A stretch of 64,000 nt of DNA from Aurantiochytrium sp. KH105 (GCA_003116975.1 BGKB01000224.1:1-64000), one strand, 5' to 3'. Counted from the stretch's first letter, positions 44,654 through 55,594 are shown. Numbers and translations are program-made. The notes: generated by a model not told the origin, from the letters alone.

Positions 44654-45930
44654 ATGGCGCCGCCGCACCCGGGCGCCGCGCTGCGCCGCGCNGCCGCCGC
44701 GACGCCCGCGCCGCCGCCGAGCCCGCGCAGTCCGCGCAGCAGCGGCGGGCACGCGCGGGGACGGTTCGCCATGGCGGCAGCAGCAGCAGCAACAACCACC
44801 GCGACGAGGGCGGCTTCCACAACGGGGAGGGCGCCAACTTGACGGCGGCGGCGGTGGGACTGGAGGAGGAGGACGAGGAGGAGGGGGACGAGCAGCGCGA
44901 GGAAAAGCAGCACGGCGAGCAGAAGGCGCGGGCGCCCGCGCGGGGCCCGTGGGCGGGCGGCAAAGGCGGCGCGGGCCCGCAGACGCAGGCGGAGCGACAG
45001 CGCGGGGTGCGGCAGCGGCAGCGGCAGCGGCCGCGGTGCGCATCGCTGCTGTCCGTGCGGAGCCTCAGCGACTTGCACGCGGCGGCGGTGGCGGCCAGGG
45101 TGACGCAGCAAGGCGTGGTGGCCGTCTTTGGCGAGAGTCTGACCCGCGTCGCCAGGCAAAATGATGAAAGAGCGTGCTTGCTGGCCCAGCTGCAGCGGGC
45201 AGAGAGGAAACCAAGGTCCGCCGTGTGCGAGGACCGCATGGCGCCCTTTGAGGGCTACAACGTGCCCCGGCTCTCGCTGGGGTGGTACCTGTGGCGCATC
45301 GTGTACTTTCTCAACAAATATCCGCGCGTGGAGGCCACCTTTTTCGCAGAAGAGGAAGGCCACATTGCCGCGGACTTCAGTCCCGGGCAGCACATGCCCG
45401 CATCGCACGAGCGCGCGAGAGACATGGAGGCCGTCAGTCGCGGTCTGCGCTCCCTCCTGCTCGCGCTCGTCTATGTGGACCGCGTCGGCCAGCGGTACCC
45501 AGACTCGCCGGTCACTTCCCGCTCGCTGCATCGCATCATGCTCACCGCCATCTTCGTGGCCACCAAGTTCTCGGACGACTTTTCCGTTGGTGCCGAGACG
45601 TTTGCACGCGTTGGCGGACTCACCGTCAAGGAGCTCTTGCGCATGGAAGGCGCCTTTTGTGCGCTCATCGGTTTCAATCTGCACGTGACAGATCGCGAAT
45701 TCGATGCCAAATGTCTTCCGCAGCTTGACGCTGCCTTTGACATTGCGGCCGCGCGCGCGCGCGCCGGCGTTGCCAGAAGCCACGGCACGCCCCCGCACGT
45801 TCAGTATGGCGCCTCATCCCTGAAAGGAAATGGTGCGACTCGGGCTGGCTCGCATCCAGGCCAGCTTTTGGCAAGGGCGTCTGACCCGGAAAGGCCGCCC
45901 AGTCGTGGTCTGGCGCCGCCGCCCGCATAA
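44654..45930 (+). CDS. PHO80-type cyclin, N-terminus unresolved
   Basis: The cyclin box lies from about 45238 (MAPFEGYNVPRLSLGWYLWR) to 45720. It has the PHO80/Pcl-type pattern: SLGWYLWRIVYFLNKYP, LLLALVYVDRV, SLHRIMLTAIFVATKFSDDF, and LTVKELLRMEGAFCALIGFNLHV. Such cyclins activate Pho85/CDK5-like kinases in nutrient and polarity control. Upstream the same frame is open for hundreds of bases and looks coding (acidic run EEEDEEEGDEQ, then SLLSVRSLSDLHAAAVAARV), but has no ATG before 45238. A good ATG at 44654 (MAPPHPGAAL) is in another frame, and an undetermined base sits between at 44692. The N probably hides a wrong number of bases. The C-terminus after the box is Ala/Gly/Pro-rich. The start given is my choice under this reading. 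Confidence 0.72.
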
Positions 45931-46369
45931 CAATGATCCACGAAAGCATGGTCTTCAACAATGGACGATGATCAAAGAAGCCGGGGGCTCTGCATTGAAA
46001 GACAAGACAAGACAAGACAAGATGGAAATAAGCCAAGATGAGACCGACCATACAAGATTAGACAAGCCAAGTCTGGACTCAGTCAAGTTCGCATCTGATC
46101 ATGCCTGCTTCGCGAGCTGACCATGGCCGCAATTCAGGAACGAATTGTGTTAGGCCTACTACGAGGTCAAGGAACCCAAAGAAAAGTGTACATAGTAAGT
46201 GTAAAGAAATCTTTGGGATGGCAAGACACACATTCGGGCCACCAAAGATGACGTGGGTCCATCCTACCACCAAAAAGAATAAATAATAAGGAAAGAAGAA
46301 GGAAATAATGTGAGCATGTATGTACAGAGGTTACGCTGATAATTATAAACTACGTCATGGCACGGCATG
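45931..46369. other. Convergent 3' spacer, cyclin/RING-H2 gene
   Basis: AT-rich 3' flanks with a short (CAAGA)n run at 46004-46020. No gene seen. Confidence 0.6.
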
Positions 46370-47617
46370 TCATGAATGCTGCGCGCGCATAATTCTCGCC
46401 ACAAGCTCGCGCTTCTCAATCGCGCCATCCCAATTGACACCTCGACGTCTAGCAATAGACCGAAGTTCGGGAACCGTAAGTCGCAAAAGACGTTCCATCT
46501 CGGCGGCGCGCGTTGGAGACATGGGCGCCGCGTTAGCTTGAGGAACCGCTTGAGGAACCGCTTGAGGAGCAGCTTGAGAAGCCGATTGCTGAGGAGCTGA
46601 TGATACTGGCTGCGCTGAAGAAGACGACGAAGAAGCAGCAGCAGATGCAGTAGGACTGCGACCGGCCTGTCTCTCGCGTTCGCGGGCCTGACGATGATAC
46701 TCGTAGGTAGGATCGTTGGTCTCGAGTTCGTATCGGCACGTCGGGCAAGAATTATGCTTTTTGAGCCAAGGAATGACACACGAGGGATGAAATAGGTGCT
46801 TGCATGGAAGCCGCTTGACAGTGTCGCCCACGTGCATGGCATCGAGACAAACAGGGCACGTAATGCCGGCAGGAGAATTCTCCATTAAAAGATGACGCTC
46901 TTCCAGTGTGATGCTCTCGAGCTTGTTGAGTGCCTCGCGCGAAGTTGGAACAGTACCCGGAGCAGCGGCTGCAGGACGCAGCACAGACGTCCAGCGAAGC
47001 CAGGTCTGACGTCCGCCCTCGGGGAGGACGCGTAAAATGCCGCGGTTCAAAAACATCCATAGCTGCGGCAACATAAAGGTGCTTCCCATGAGAAGTATCG
47101 TAAGAAAGAAATCCATAAAGACGCTGCCGGCCCACGAACCTTCCATGTCATCAGCCATGTCCTGTTGTGAGTGCTGACGTCTAAACTCCTGCTGCTGTTG
47201 GCGGTGCATGTTCGCCGCCGCTTCTTGTGCCCGCCGCGAGTGCGCGTAACGCTGTTCGTAATGCCCATCGAAATCATCTTGGTCTTCCCACTCGCCAGCA
47301 CCGCCAAAGCCCAGAAATATAAAGGCAATGACAAAGGTGATGAGGTAAACAACCTGGTACGGACTTTCGACAAAGAGATTTCGAATTTGCGCAAATTGAT
47401 CCGGGAAAAAATGCACGAGCGACGTGAGCAGCGGCACAAGCATGGGGTAATGGGAACTCAGCATGAAGGTGAGGACGACCATGGCAAAGCTAAAGACGGC
47501 TGAGGCACCATTGTTGGGTTGCTGCGCTTGGTTTCCGTAGTGAGGACCGCCCCAGCCGAGGGCACCAGGCCCTCCTGCAAAGAATCCCATTGGGCCTCCA
47601 AAGAAGAAGACGACCAT
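46370..47617 (-). CDS. Membrane RING-H2 E3 ligase with SAP-like C-terminus
   Basis: About 415 residues from the ATG at 47617 (MVVFFFGGPMG). The frame extends upstream to 47779 with a Cys/Arg-rich stretch that I take as leader. Hydrophobic segments: AVFSFAMVVLTFMLSSHYPM, VVYLITFVIAFIFLGFGG, and SVFMDFFLTILLMGSTFMLP. A RING-H2 finger begins near residue 252: CPVCLDAM, CKHLFHPSCVIPWLKKHNSCPTC, giving the C3H2C3 ligand order. Such proteins transfer ubiquitin from an E2 at membranes. The last 40 residues (MERLLRLTVPELRSIARRRG, then EKRELVARI) have the helix-turn-helix spacing of a SAP-like domain. Between the RING and this end lies a Ser/Ala/Gln-rich linker. I cannot name an orthologue. Confidence 0.85.
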   Translation of the reverse strand: MVVFFFGGPMGFFAGGPGALGWGGPHYGNQAQQPNNGASAVFSFAMVVLTFMLSSHYPMLVPLLTSLVHFFPDQFAQIRNLFVESPYQVVYLITFVIAFIFLGFGGAGEWEDQDDFDGHYEQRYAHSRRAQEAAANMHRQQQQEFRRQHSQQDMADDMEGSWAGSVFMDFFLTILLMGSTFMLPQLWMFLNRGILRVLPEGGRQTWLRWTSVLRPAAAAPGTVPTSREALNKLESITLEERHLLMENSPAGITCPVCLDAMHVGDTVKRLPCKHLFHPSCVIPWLKKHNSCPTCRYELETNDPTYEYHRQARERERQAGRSPTASAAASSSSSSAQPVSSAPQQSASQAAPQAVPQAVPQANAAPMSPTRAAEMERLLRLTVPELRSIARRRGVNWDGAIEKRELVARIMRAQHS

Positions 47618-48436
47618 CTTCTTGCGAGGCCTTATCGCTCGGACAAGCGAGTCAACTCGCCCTTTGTCGTGGGCCGCGCGCGCTCGCTCGCGCGTTTCTG
47701 CCCCGCGCTCGGCGCCTGCACGCACACACGCGCAGTCCAAGGTGGCGCGCGCGAGACTTTTACAGACGCCTTTGGCCACAGCGCCACGGCCTGTCGATGA
47801 GGACCTCCTTTCCTCTCAACTCTCCCTTTCTCTCGCTCTCTTTCCGTGAGCCCCCTCTCGATCCCTCGATCCCTCTCCAGCGCGCGCGCGCGCACGACGC
47901 CCTCGCGCAAGCTCCCTCGCGACGGGATTCGGGTCTGGCGTCTTGCGCCTCGTCGCACATCTGGATCCTCGAGAACTCTGAGAAGGGAGAACCGGGAAGG
48001 CGCGCTTCTTCGCGATCGTCTCACCAAACTCCGAGACTCCGGCTCTCGGCGCCCCTCCGCTCGGGGGCCAACGTGGAGGACAGCGTGGCGACGCTACAAA
48101 GGCAGGGCGGAGAAACCCGCTCGCGACCGGCGGGCGCACCTCGAGAGCGGCGACGAGAGCGGCCAGCGGTCTTTATCTGCTTTCGTTTCCTGATGGAGAC
48201 GAGTATAATAACGAACGGCCCAGAGTGTCGAAGTGCTGCTGGTGGCACATTCATTTCTTTCGACTGGGAACGACTGTGAAGAAGGAAAAAAAAGAGAGCG
48301 CCGAGCACCTACCATGACATAATTTCTCCTTTTTGTCGATCAGTCAGCTCGACGAACATCGATAAATCTCAGGCACAGCAAGAAAAAGCATGCAAAGTAT
48401 ACATTGTTGTTTCATATTCAAGGAATAAGGGAGGGC
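47618..48436. other. Spacer between two minus-strand RING genes
   Basis: GC-rich leader of the membrane RING gene, with CG-alternating bases at 47880-47895, then AT-richer DNA towards 48436. Arg-rich open frames on both strands are not supported as genes. Confidence 0.55.
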
Positions 48437-51400
48437 TCATGCATCGAGAAGCGTGCGAGTGATGATTTCGAGAATGAGAGGATCCGGCGAGGTATCAGAA
48501 ACCTCTGCATTGCCCTCAAATGCGAGTGGCGCAACGTGAGCTTCGGAAAAGAAGCCGCCTGAAAAATTATGCAGAGAATCTGAGCGGTTCATCAATCCCG
48601 CACGCGACTGCGAATAATCCTCGCGTAGGGCATTGACGACGAAAGTCGACACGAAAGCGTTCTTGGCTACATCGTAGAGCGATACGGTCGAGAATGAGTG
48701 ACAACACAGTGGGCAGGTGGCCTTGCGACGAGCCCACGTGAGCAGACAGTCCGCGTGGAAGACGTGATTGCACGAGCCAGGAAAAATGGGCTGCGCGGGT
48801 TCTTCGCTAGATGGTTCGCAGGAGACGTCGTCGCCGCAAATGACACACGAAGAGCACGCTTCGTGAACGGGATCCGCCTTGTCTTTGCCCAAGACTTTAC
48901 ATTCGCTGGTCTCACTATCATCATTGAGTTTCCTCGCATTGGGGCGCCCCAAAGTAAGGGCACTCGTGTACACGAGAGGTCCGCGGAGCTCATGAAAGGA
49001 ATCGTATTTGACTGCAGCAACGCCAAAACGGATCTTCCGGCCGAGCAAATCATCTCCACGTACAACGTGATGATTTGCGTGTGCCGAGACTTGTTCGACG
49101 CGAAGATCAGTCCAAGCAGTGGCCTCGCAATCGTCTGCTCCTTCCGCACAGATCTGAGTGACGACCTCGATCCGATTTTGGTGCGCCGTACCCGTCGTGC
49201 GAAAGTCGCGAAATATGTCACAGTCCCGTGAGTCGTGAACGTCGTTCGGATTCGACCACGCAATGGCGAGCAATAAGGAGGCAGGTTCACGAGGTTGGAG
49301 AGCAATTTTGTGCGCAAGCGCCGTGACGTTGTTAAGTTTGAGGGGGGATCGATCAATGTGCATGTACTTTGTCGAAACCTCGTGGACGGGATGCGTGAGC
49401 GGTCCGGCGTCGCGCTTGGCTGGGCGCACAAGCACGGCTACCTCGTAGAGACCAAAGGAGGGCAGGCGAAAAGACGTTTGCATCTTTTTGGCGAGTGCAA
49501 AGCTGCGCACGGTGCCAAGTTCGGTGCCCATATCCACTTCGATTTTTTCCTCGTACGTGTGGCCGACCCCACGCACAGAGACGGAGGCAATGACATCTTT
49601 GGCGAGCGAGTACGGCCCCGTGGGTACGAGAAGAAGCTGCCAGGATACTTGCAAGGACCCTGCGATGTCGGGCGAGAGCAGGGTAATGCGGGGCTCGGGC
49701 AGACGAACACTCTGCACTGCGCGGCGCATGGGAAGTCGCCGGATCTGCTGCCTACGCCACAATTGCGCGTGCAGACGTGCGACGTCCTGTTCGGTTTCGA
49801 TCTCGTCGGCAGCGCCGCGTCGAGCCCTTTTGCGTCCACGCCGGGTGCGCGGCGTTGTACCTGTGGTGGCCCCTTCCGCCTCGGATGTGCTTGAGGCTGC
49901 GGCTGCGGCGGCTGCTGCGGCTGCGGCGGCCCTTGTTGTCATTCTTGCGCTCCTTGTTTGCATTGGAGCCCTCGTTTCCTCAATGATGATGACCTCGTCG
50001 TTGTTTGCATCATCATCTTGTTCTTGTTCTTGTTCGTGCTCATCATTGTCGTTGCCTACAATGGCTTCTTGATCTGTCTCTGAACGATCTTGCACTTGAT
50101 TTTCCTCTTCTTCTTCAACTTCGTCGGCTTCGTCATCATTGTCTTGATCATCATGGACTACGATGACCCCAACTTGTTGGTCTGAGTGTACTTGTGCGGC
50201 AGCGTTGGGGGCGGAGGACTGTTGATGCGTGTGAGCAGACACTTCGCCGCGTGTACTTTGATGGTTTTCGTCGATAATGTCTGCGTCTTCACGTAGCTGG
50301 TCCTCTTCGATGTCTTGCTCCTCGTCGTCGTCTTCCATGATGTCGTCGTCGTCCTCTTCATCATCGTTGTCATCGTCTGAGAGATAAACCTTGTGCGCGC
50401 TTAAACGCATGAGTGGTCGCGCAGCGCCGTGGACCGCTTCAATGACAAGCTCGCCGCGAATGCGAAAGGGTCCAATAACGTTGCGACCGCTGCCAGTCAC
50501 CTCGTAGACGGCAGACGAGCCTGGTTCGAGGGCGTCGTCGGCGGCTGCAAGAGGGGGGCGTTGCGCCGTCGTGGGTCGCAGTGCGCGGGGTAGCTCGAGA
50601 CGCTTGCCTCGGCTCACAACGCGCGAGCTCGGCCTCCTTCGTGTTTGCAGGATCCTTCGCGCGAACTGCTCGACGAGTGCCTCTTCCTCATCCCTGCCTG
50701 GCGAAAGGGTCGCTGACGATGCAGATGTGGATGGCGATGCAGCCCGAGAAGGCGCCGCCCCGGCTGGTGCAGCCAATGTGGGCGAGATGGAATGCACGCG
50801 GTGGTCCAATGGAGAGGAGCGCACACTTTGACTTTCGGGAGAAACTCTGGTCCATGAAATTGGCGAAGCTGGACCTGAGGCGTCCTCGGAGGAACTGGAC
50901 GAGACCACTGACGCTGCTCTTTCCGCTGCTGATGCTGGTGCCAGCGGCGCGGGCGACCACGCAGCCGCCGTCACCGCAGCAGCAGGAGAAGCTGAAGAAG
51001 ACGAGGAGTAAGGTGATGTTGTTGTTGTTGTGGTTGTTGTTGATGATGATGATGATGAGGAGGAGGACGAGGCGGAGGACGCGGATGCGGACGCGGATCG
51101 ACCAGGACTTTGTGTGCCCCAATCGACGGTGCCGCTGCCACTGGCGCTGGCGCTGGTTTCGGCGATGCCACCTTCACCTTCGCAGGAGCAGCAATGCTCG
51201 CAGTCCTCTGACGCGGCACGGCTGTCTCCACGCTTGGCCACCGACCTCCCGGATCCGCCCCGCTCCTCTCTCTGCTGCTGCTGCTGCTGCTGCTGCTGTC
51301 CAGCAAGACGCCGGTGTGCTGGTGCTTCCGCCGCCGCCTGGCTCCGTGTCAAGGATCTCCTCCTCCCTCGCTGCAGCCGCGGCGACGCCGTGCACGCCGT

Positions 51401-52816
51401 CGAGCTGGCGGCGCCCTCGCACGGGGCCCGCTGGCACAAAGCCCGTCTTGACTGGTCCTCCGCGAACGCGGTGTCCTGGTCCTGCCGCCCGCCTTCCTCC
51501 TCCTCCTCCTCCACGTCCTCGTCCTCGCCCTCGCTACCGCCGCCCTCGCCCGCGAGGCCCTGGCCCTGGCAATGGCAATGGCCCTGGCCTTGGGAATGCG
51601 ACTGCGACTGCGACTGCGACTGCGAATGGGGATGTGAATGCGGATGCGAATGCGGATGCGGATGCGAATGCGCATGGCAGAGGCAAGAATAGCGTGCGGG
51701 ACCGGGGAGGCGGGCGCGGCGTGGGCCCGTAGCGCGGCGCGGGCTGTGGGTAGGGTTTAAGGTACAAGACTCGGAGGCTGCGGGAATAGGCGCTGCGGCC
51801 GGGCATGCACAGGCAGGGCGGCGGGCCCCCCGCACACGGTCCGGTGTGGGGCCGTTCGGGGGGAAACGCTGTGCCGAGGGAACGCGGGGAGCACCGCGAG
51901 CGTGGCCCTCGTCACCGTGTGCGAGGTGCTCTTGGCGATGGTGGTGATGATGATGATGATGATGATCGATTTCATGGTCGCATTCATGTACATGGTCATG
52001 TGCATGGTCAAGGTCGTGGTCATGGTCGAGTTCATGTTCATGGCCGAGGTCATGTTCGTGCTGGCAATGACGCCCGCGGCCAGCGGCAGGCCGCGCGCGC
52101 CTTCGTCGCAGGGCCTCGGCGTGGCGGCGATGCAGATGGAGGGAATCTTCATGCGGATGTTGGCGTTGATGGCGTGGATGAGCGGGCGCAGCATGGCCCT
52201 GGCGCTGCGCGAGGAGGGGCGGGTCGGGGCAGGCGCAAGGGCGGCGCTCCTGATTTCTCTCCTCGGCGGGGCTGCGATGCGGGTTGAGGTCGAGGTTGTG
52301 GTTGTTGTGCTGGTGGGTACTAGTATGCGCATGGGGCAGGTCCTGCGAAGGCGGCGCTACGGAATGATGATGCGGACGACGGGCCCGCGGCGAGGGGCGC
52401 GGGTCGAGGCGCAGACGCACGCTGCGCTCCCATACGCGGCTGCCGGCGGCCTCGAAGGTGCCCTCGCAGTCGAGCGCGGAGGGCACGCCGCGCGCATCGA
52501 CGGTCGCCGCCTCGGCGAGGCGCGCCTGCCAGGAAAACTCCTCGTCGTCGGCGCGGCGCTGCGAGCTCGCGCCCGGCGCGCCCAGGCACCAGGTGCCCGC
52601 CAGCCGCCATCCCGCGCCACCACCTGCTGCCGCCGCTGCAGCCGCCGCGCCCGCCGAGGCGGCGCCGGGGTCCGGCCTGGGAGCGGCGGCGGCAGAGACG
52701 GCGGCGGAGGCGGCAGAGGCGGCGGGCCCATGCTGGTCCTCCTCGCCCGCGTGGAACTCGGCCTCGACGCCCGCGAGCTCCGCGCGGAGCCACGCCTCGA
52801 TCCGCGGCGGCGCCAT
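48437..52816 (-). CDS. Giant low-complexity RING-finger protein with His-rich tract
   Basis: About 1459 residues from the ATG at 52816 (MAPPRIEAWLRAEL); a further 30 open codons lie upstream. A C-terminal RING begins near residue 1322 (CVICGDDVSC, then CNHVFHADCLLTWARRKATCPLC), so ubiquitin ligase activity is likely. Residues about 1075-1310 are beta-rich (ITLLSPDIAGSLQVSWQLLL, YEVAVLVRPAKR, LLLAIAWSNPND), possibly fibronectin-III-like. Near 170-200 bases of coding sequence at 51900-52090 give a His/Asp/Glu tract (HEHELDHDHDLDHAHDHV and more) ending in nine His, which could bind metal. Further low-complexity parts: (HSHPHP), (SQ)n, poly-Ser, poly-Ala and a long acidic stretch. A segment GSGRNVIGPFRIRGELVIEA recurs as a style in protist proteins. 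Some of the low-complexity middle might be intronic, but the frame is unbroken. Confidence 0.68.
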   Translation of the reverse strand: MAPPRIEAWLRAELAGVEAEFHAGEEDQHGPAASAASAAVSAAAAPRPDPGAASAGAAAAAAAAGGGAGWRLAGTWCLGAPGASSQRRADDEEFSWQARLAEAATVDARGVPSALDCEGTFEAAGSRVWERSVRLRLDPRPSPRARRPHHHSVAPPSQDLPHAHTSTHQHNNHNLDLNPHRSPAEERNQERRPCACPDPPLLAQRQGHAAPAHPRHQRQHPHEDSLHLHRRHAEALRRRRARPAAGRGRHCQHEHDLGHEHELDHDHDLDHAHDHVHECDHEIDHHHHHHHHHRQEHLAHGDEGHARGAPRVPSAQRFPPNGPTPDRVRGARRPACACPAAAPIPAASESCTLNPTHSPRRATGPRRARLPGPARYSCLCHAHSHPHPHSHPHSHPHSQSQSQSQSHSQGQGHCHCQGQGLAGEGGGSEGEDEDVEEEEEEGGRQDQDTAFAEDQSRRALCQRAPCEGAASSTACTASPRLQRGRRRSLTRSQAAAEAPAHRRLAGQQQQQQQQQREERGGSGRSVAKRGDSRAASEDCEHCCSCEGEGGIAETSASASGSGTVDWGTQSPGRSASASASSASSSSSSSSSSTTTTTTTTSPYSSSSSASPAAAVTAAAWSPAPLAPASAAERAASVVSSSSSEDASGPASPISWTRVSPESQSVRSSPLDHRVHSISPTLAAPAGAAPSRAASPSTSASSATLSPGRDEEEALVEQFARRILQTRRRPSSRVVSRGKRLELPRALRPTTAQRPPLAAADDALEPGSSAVYEVTGSGRNVIGPFRIRGELVIEAVHGAARPLMRLSAHKVYLSDDDNDDEEDDDDIMEDDDEEQDIEEDQLREDADIIDENHQSTRGEVSAHTHQQSSAPNAAAQVHSDQQVGVIVVHDDQDNDDEADEVEEEEENQVQDRSETDQEAIVGNDNDEHEQEQEQDDDANNDEVIIIEETRAPMQTRSARMTTRAAAAAAAAAAAASSTSEAEGATTGTTPRTRRGRKRARRGAADEIETEQDVARLHAQLWRRQQIRRLPMRRAVQSVRLPEPRITLLSPDIAGSLQVSWQLLLVPTGPYSLAKDVIASVSVRGVGHTYEEKIEVDMGTELGTVRSFALAKKMQTSFRLPSFGLYEVAVLVRPAKRDAGPLTHPVHEVSTKYMHIDRSPLKLNNVTALAHKIALQPREPASLLLAIAWSNPNDVHDSRDCDIFRDFRTTGTAHQNRIEVVTQICAEGADDCEATAWTDLRVEQVSAHANHHVVRGDDLLGRKIRFGVAAVKYDSFHELRGPLVYTSALTLGRPNARKLNDDSETSECKVLGKDKADPVHEACSSCVICGDDVSCEPSSEEPAQPIFPGSCNHVFHADCLLTWARRKATCPLCCHSFSTVSLYDVAKNAFVSTFVVNALREDYSQSRAGLMNRSDSLHNFSGGFFSEAHVAPLAFEGNAEVSDTSPDPLILEIITRTLLDA
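51900..52090. repeat. Degenerate hexanucleotide CATGGT-type array coding His-rich tract
   Basis: Imperfect repeats of six bases (CATG-T-, CATGGT) on the plus strand; on the minus strand they read as alternating His with Asp/Glu. A second hexamer array near 51598-51678 (GCGACT / GCGAAT types) gives Ser-Gln and His-Ser/Pro repeats. Confidence 0.8.
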
Positions 52817-54429
52817 GCGGCACGGGGCGCGGGGCCGGCCAGCCGGCCAGCGCTTCCCCCGCGAGCGTCCGTGCGAGAGCGAAAGCGAGCGACCGCGAGT
52901 CGCCACGGCCCCGTGGCGCGCTAGCTAGCTAGCTTGCTTTCTTTGTTTGCTTTGTTGCTAGTTGCTCGCGGGTTTCCTGCCGCGAGTGAGCGAGCTCAGC
53001 CAGCCAGCCAGCTACGGCCAGCCGAGCTGCGGCTGGCTCACGCACGCACGCACGCACGCACCGACCCGGTCCGCCGCGATTCCGTTCGCTCTCTGGCTGC
53101 TTGTTCGTTCCGTCGGCCGGCCAGGCGCCAGTTGCTCGCTCGCTCGCTCGCTTGCTTGCCGCTTGCCAGTTGCAGTCTCCGTCTCTCTGTCTGTCTGTGT
53201 GTGACTGTCTGTCTGTGTGTGACTGTCTGTCTGTCAGTCCTCTGCGGCGCTCTCTGCCCCTCTCCCGGGCGCGCTCTGTCCCCGCCTCCTCGTCCCGGCT
53301 CCGGCGGGTGGCCTGCCTCTGCCGCCGGAGCCCCCGCCCCTGCTTCTTGCGCGCCTCGCTCCGCGACGCGGGCGCGAGCTGCAGCCGCGACGCCTACGCG
53401 CGGCGCGGCCTCGCGGCGCGGCCGGCGCCTCGGGTGGCGCTGCTGCTGCGAGCGCGGGGGGGTGGAGGGATGGAGGGATGGATGGGATGGATGGGCTGGA
53501 AGCCGCCGGCCTCCCTCTCCCTGCGCGGCGAACTCTGGCTCGCTGGGCGCGCCCGAGCGTGCCGGCTGCCGCTCCTCCCCGCGACCTGGACGCGGCGACG
53601 ACGGACGGGCGCTCGCTCGCTGGCTGGCTGGCCGGCTGCCTGCCTGCCTGCCTGGCGTGCGCGCGGCAGAACGGAGGGGCGCGGCAACGGAGTTGAGGAC
53701 CTGGGGCGCACGCAACGCAACGAAAGCGAGCGAGATAAGGTAACTTCGGTAGCCAGCTAGCGCCCACGTACGAGCTACGCTAGCCCTGCGCCGCCCACCC
53801 GGTAGCCGCGGTGCGGCCGGTAGGGTACTGCTAGGCGCCAGCTAGGAGCGCCCGGCAGTTCAGGCGACGAATGAGGTGAGCGCGCAACCTGGAAAGCGAT
53901 CATCCAGGAGGGAGAGGGCGAGGAAGGAGGGAGGGAGGGAGGGAAGGAGCGCGGGACTCGGAAGCAGGAAACAGAAGAAGCAACTCCAGGGCCGCCTTCC
54001 CGCTCCTCGACCTGCTGGCTGCTGCACCGCTGTCTGGAGTGAGTCACTCGCGCGACTGCGATTTAGCTAGCTAGCTGCAGGCCACTGGCCCTGGCCGAGG
54101 GATGGTGGATGCTGCGACTCGCAGTCGCGGAGGTCAAGGGTTCGTGCGTCGATCGAGGGTTTGCTGGGTTGGTTGGTCGGTTGGTTGGTTGGTTGGTTCG
54201 ATCGATCGATTGAGTGATCGATCGATCGGTCGTTCGTTCGCAGTCCATTGTCGTGTCGCGTGCAGTCGTCGGTCCTTCCGGGTTGGTACTTGACCTCGCG
54301 CGGGCCGGCTCAGCGCGGCTCAGCCGGCCAGCCGCAACACAGCGTCCACTACTGTAAGAACAACTCGAACAACAACCAACTTCTACTTCGATCTTTTTTC
54401 AACAAGACCTGCCTTCGCCTTCGCCTTTG

Positions 54430-54479
54430 CCTCCGCCACCGCCACCGCCACCGCCACCGCCACCGCCATCGCCATCGCC
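54430..54479. repeat. (CCGCCA)n hexanucleotide array
   Basis: About eight CCGCCA/TCGCCA units in the spacer, immediately upstream of the small open frame at 54498. Confidence 0.9.
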
Positions 54480-55539
54480 TTCGCAATCGCAAACCTCATG
54501 GTTGAAGAACACAAGGTGAGTGAGAAAAATGAAACAACGCAAAAGCGGCAACGCAAAATCTACCATAGGCTACTCAACGCCAAAGAAGAAGAAGCGGCGA
54601 CAGCGACGCGTCGCACACAGCGCCAACCGTGTCGGAGCCAGTTGCACCGGGCCAGCTAGCATCGCTACAGCTGGCCGCGGACAGCCGCTGCAGCTACCGT
54701 GTCCCTCGCGGCGGCCCTCATCTCATCACTGCTGGGGGCTGGCCGCGCTGACCTCTTGCTTGCCCAAGCAGAGCAGAGCAGAGCAGACGCAGACGCCGCG
54801 AAGACACCGTGACGTTGGGAGGGAGCGGGGAGGAGCGGTCGGTCGCGGAGAGGGCGGGCGGCAGAGACGCAGGGCAGGGCAGGGCAGGGCAGGGCAGCGC
54901 GGCGTGACTCCGCGGCAGCGCAGAGGCGCGCTGGCCGCGGGGTTCGCGGAGAGGAAAGCGGAAATGCAAGCTGCAGCTGGCGAGCGGGCGGGCGGGCGAA
55001 GAAGCGAAAAATGCAAGCGAGATATAATAGCTAGCGAGCGAGCGAGCAAGCAGGCGTGACCGGCGAGGCGGAGCGAGGCGTGTGCGAGAGCGCAGGACGC
55101 GGAGCAGTCAGTGGCAGGAGGGGGCGGCAGAGGCTGCTTTTTTAGGCGTGCCGAGGAGCAGAGCCTAGCTTCACGCGAGGGGTTTGAACACGAGGTGTCG
55201 AGGTCGATGGATGGAGAATAAACGGGTCCGAGGTCTTTCTTTCTGCCTCGTGAGCGCGCTGGCTGCCTCGCCTCGGCCGCAAAGCGCGCGCGGAGGTGGA
55301 GCGGTGCAGGGCTCGTGCGCTTTCGGCTCCGCGTCTGCGCAGAGGAAGGGAAAGGGCGTTGGCGAAGCAGGCAAAGCCAACGCAAAGCAGGCAAGTTTTC
55401 GAAGGAAGCTAGCTCGCTCCTGATGAGGAGACAGCCTGAGCATGCTGCAGGAACCCCCCGACGCCTGAGACTTTCCCTCCCGCAAGGCCACGCCGGGCAG
55501 ACATGCACGTACGCACGCACGCACGCCAGCGGGCCGGCT

Positions 55540-55540
<1 letters not shown>

Positions 55541-55594
<54 letters not shown>
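55541..55594. repeat. (GCAA)n microsatellite
   Basis: Thirteen uninterrupted GCAA units. Confidence 0.93.

Noticed and set aside
43657-45798. A 713-codon open frame on the minus strand, longer than the cyclin frame it overlaps.
   Set aside because: Low-complexity Arg/Ala/Pro/Gly-rich product in very GC-rich DNA, antisense to a recognisable cyclin box. Long antisense frames are expected from composition.
52934-53743. A 269-codon plus-strand open frame after the giant RING gene.
   Set aside because: Consists of Ala/Arg/Pro/Ser-rich low complexity and short tandem repeats. All three frames are open in parts; no domain.
54498-54659. A 53-codon open frame MVEEHKVSEKNETTQKRQRK... followed by a donor-like CACAAG|GTGAGT within it.
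   Set aside because: Reasonable composition, but no partner exon or homology could be found, so it is mentioned only under the spacer.
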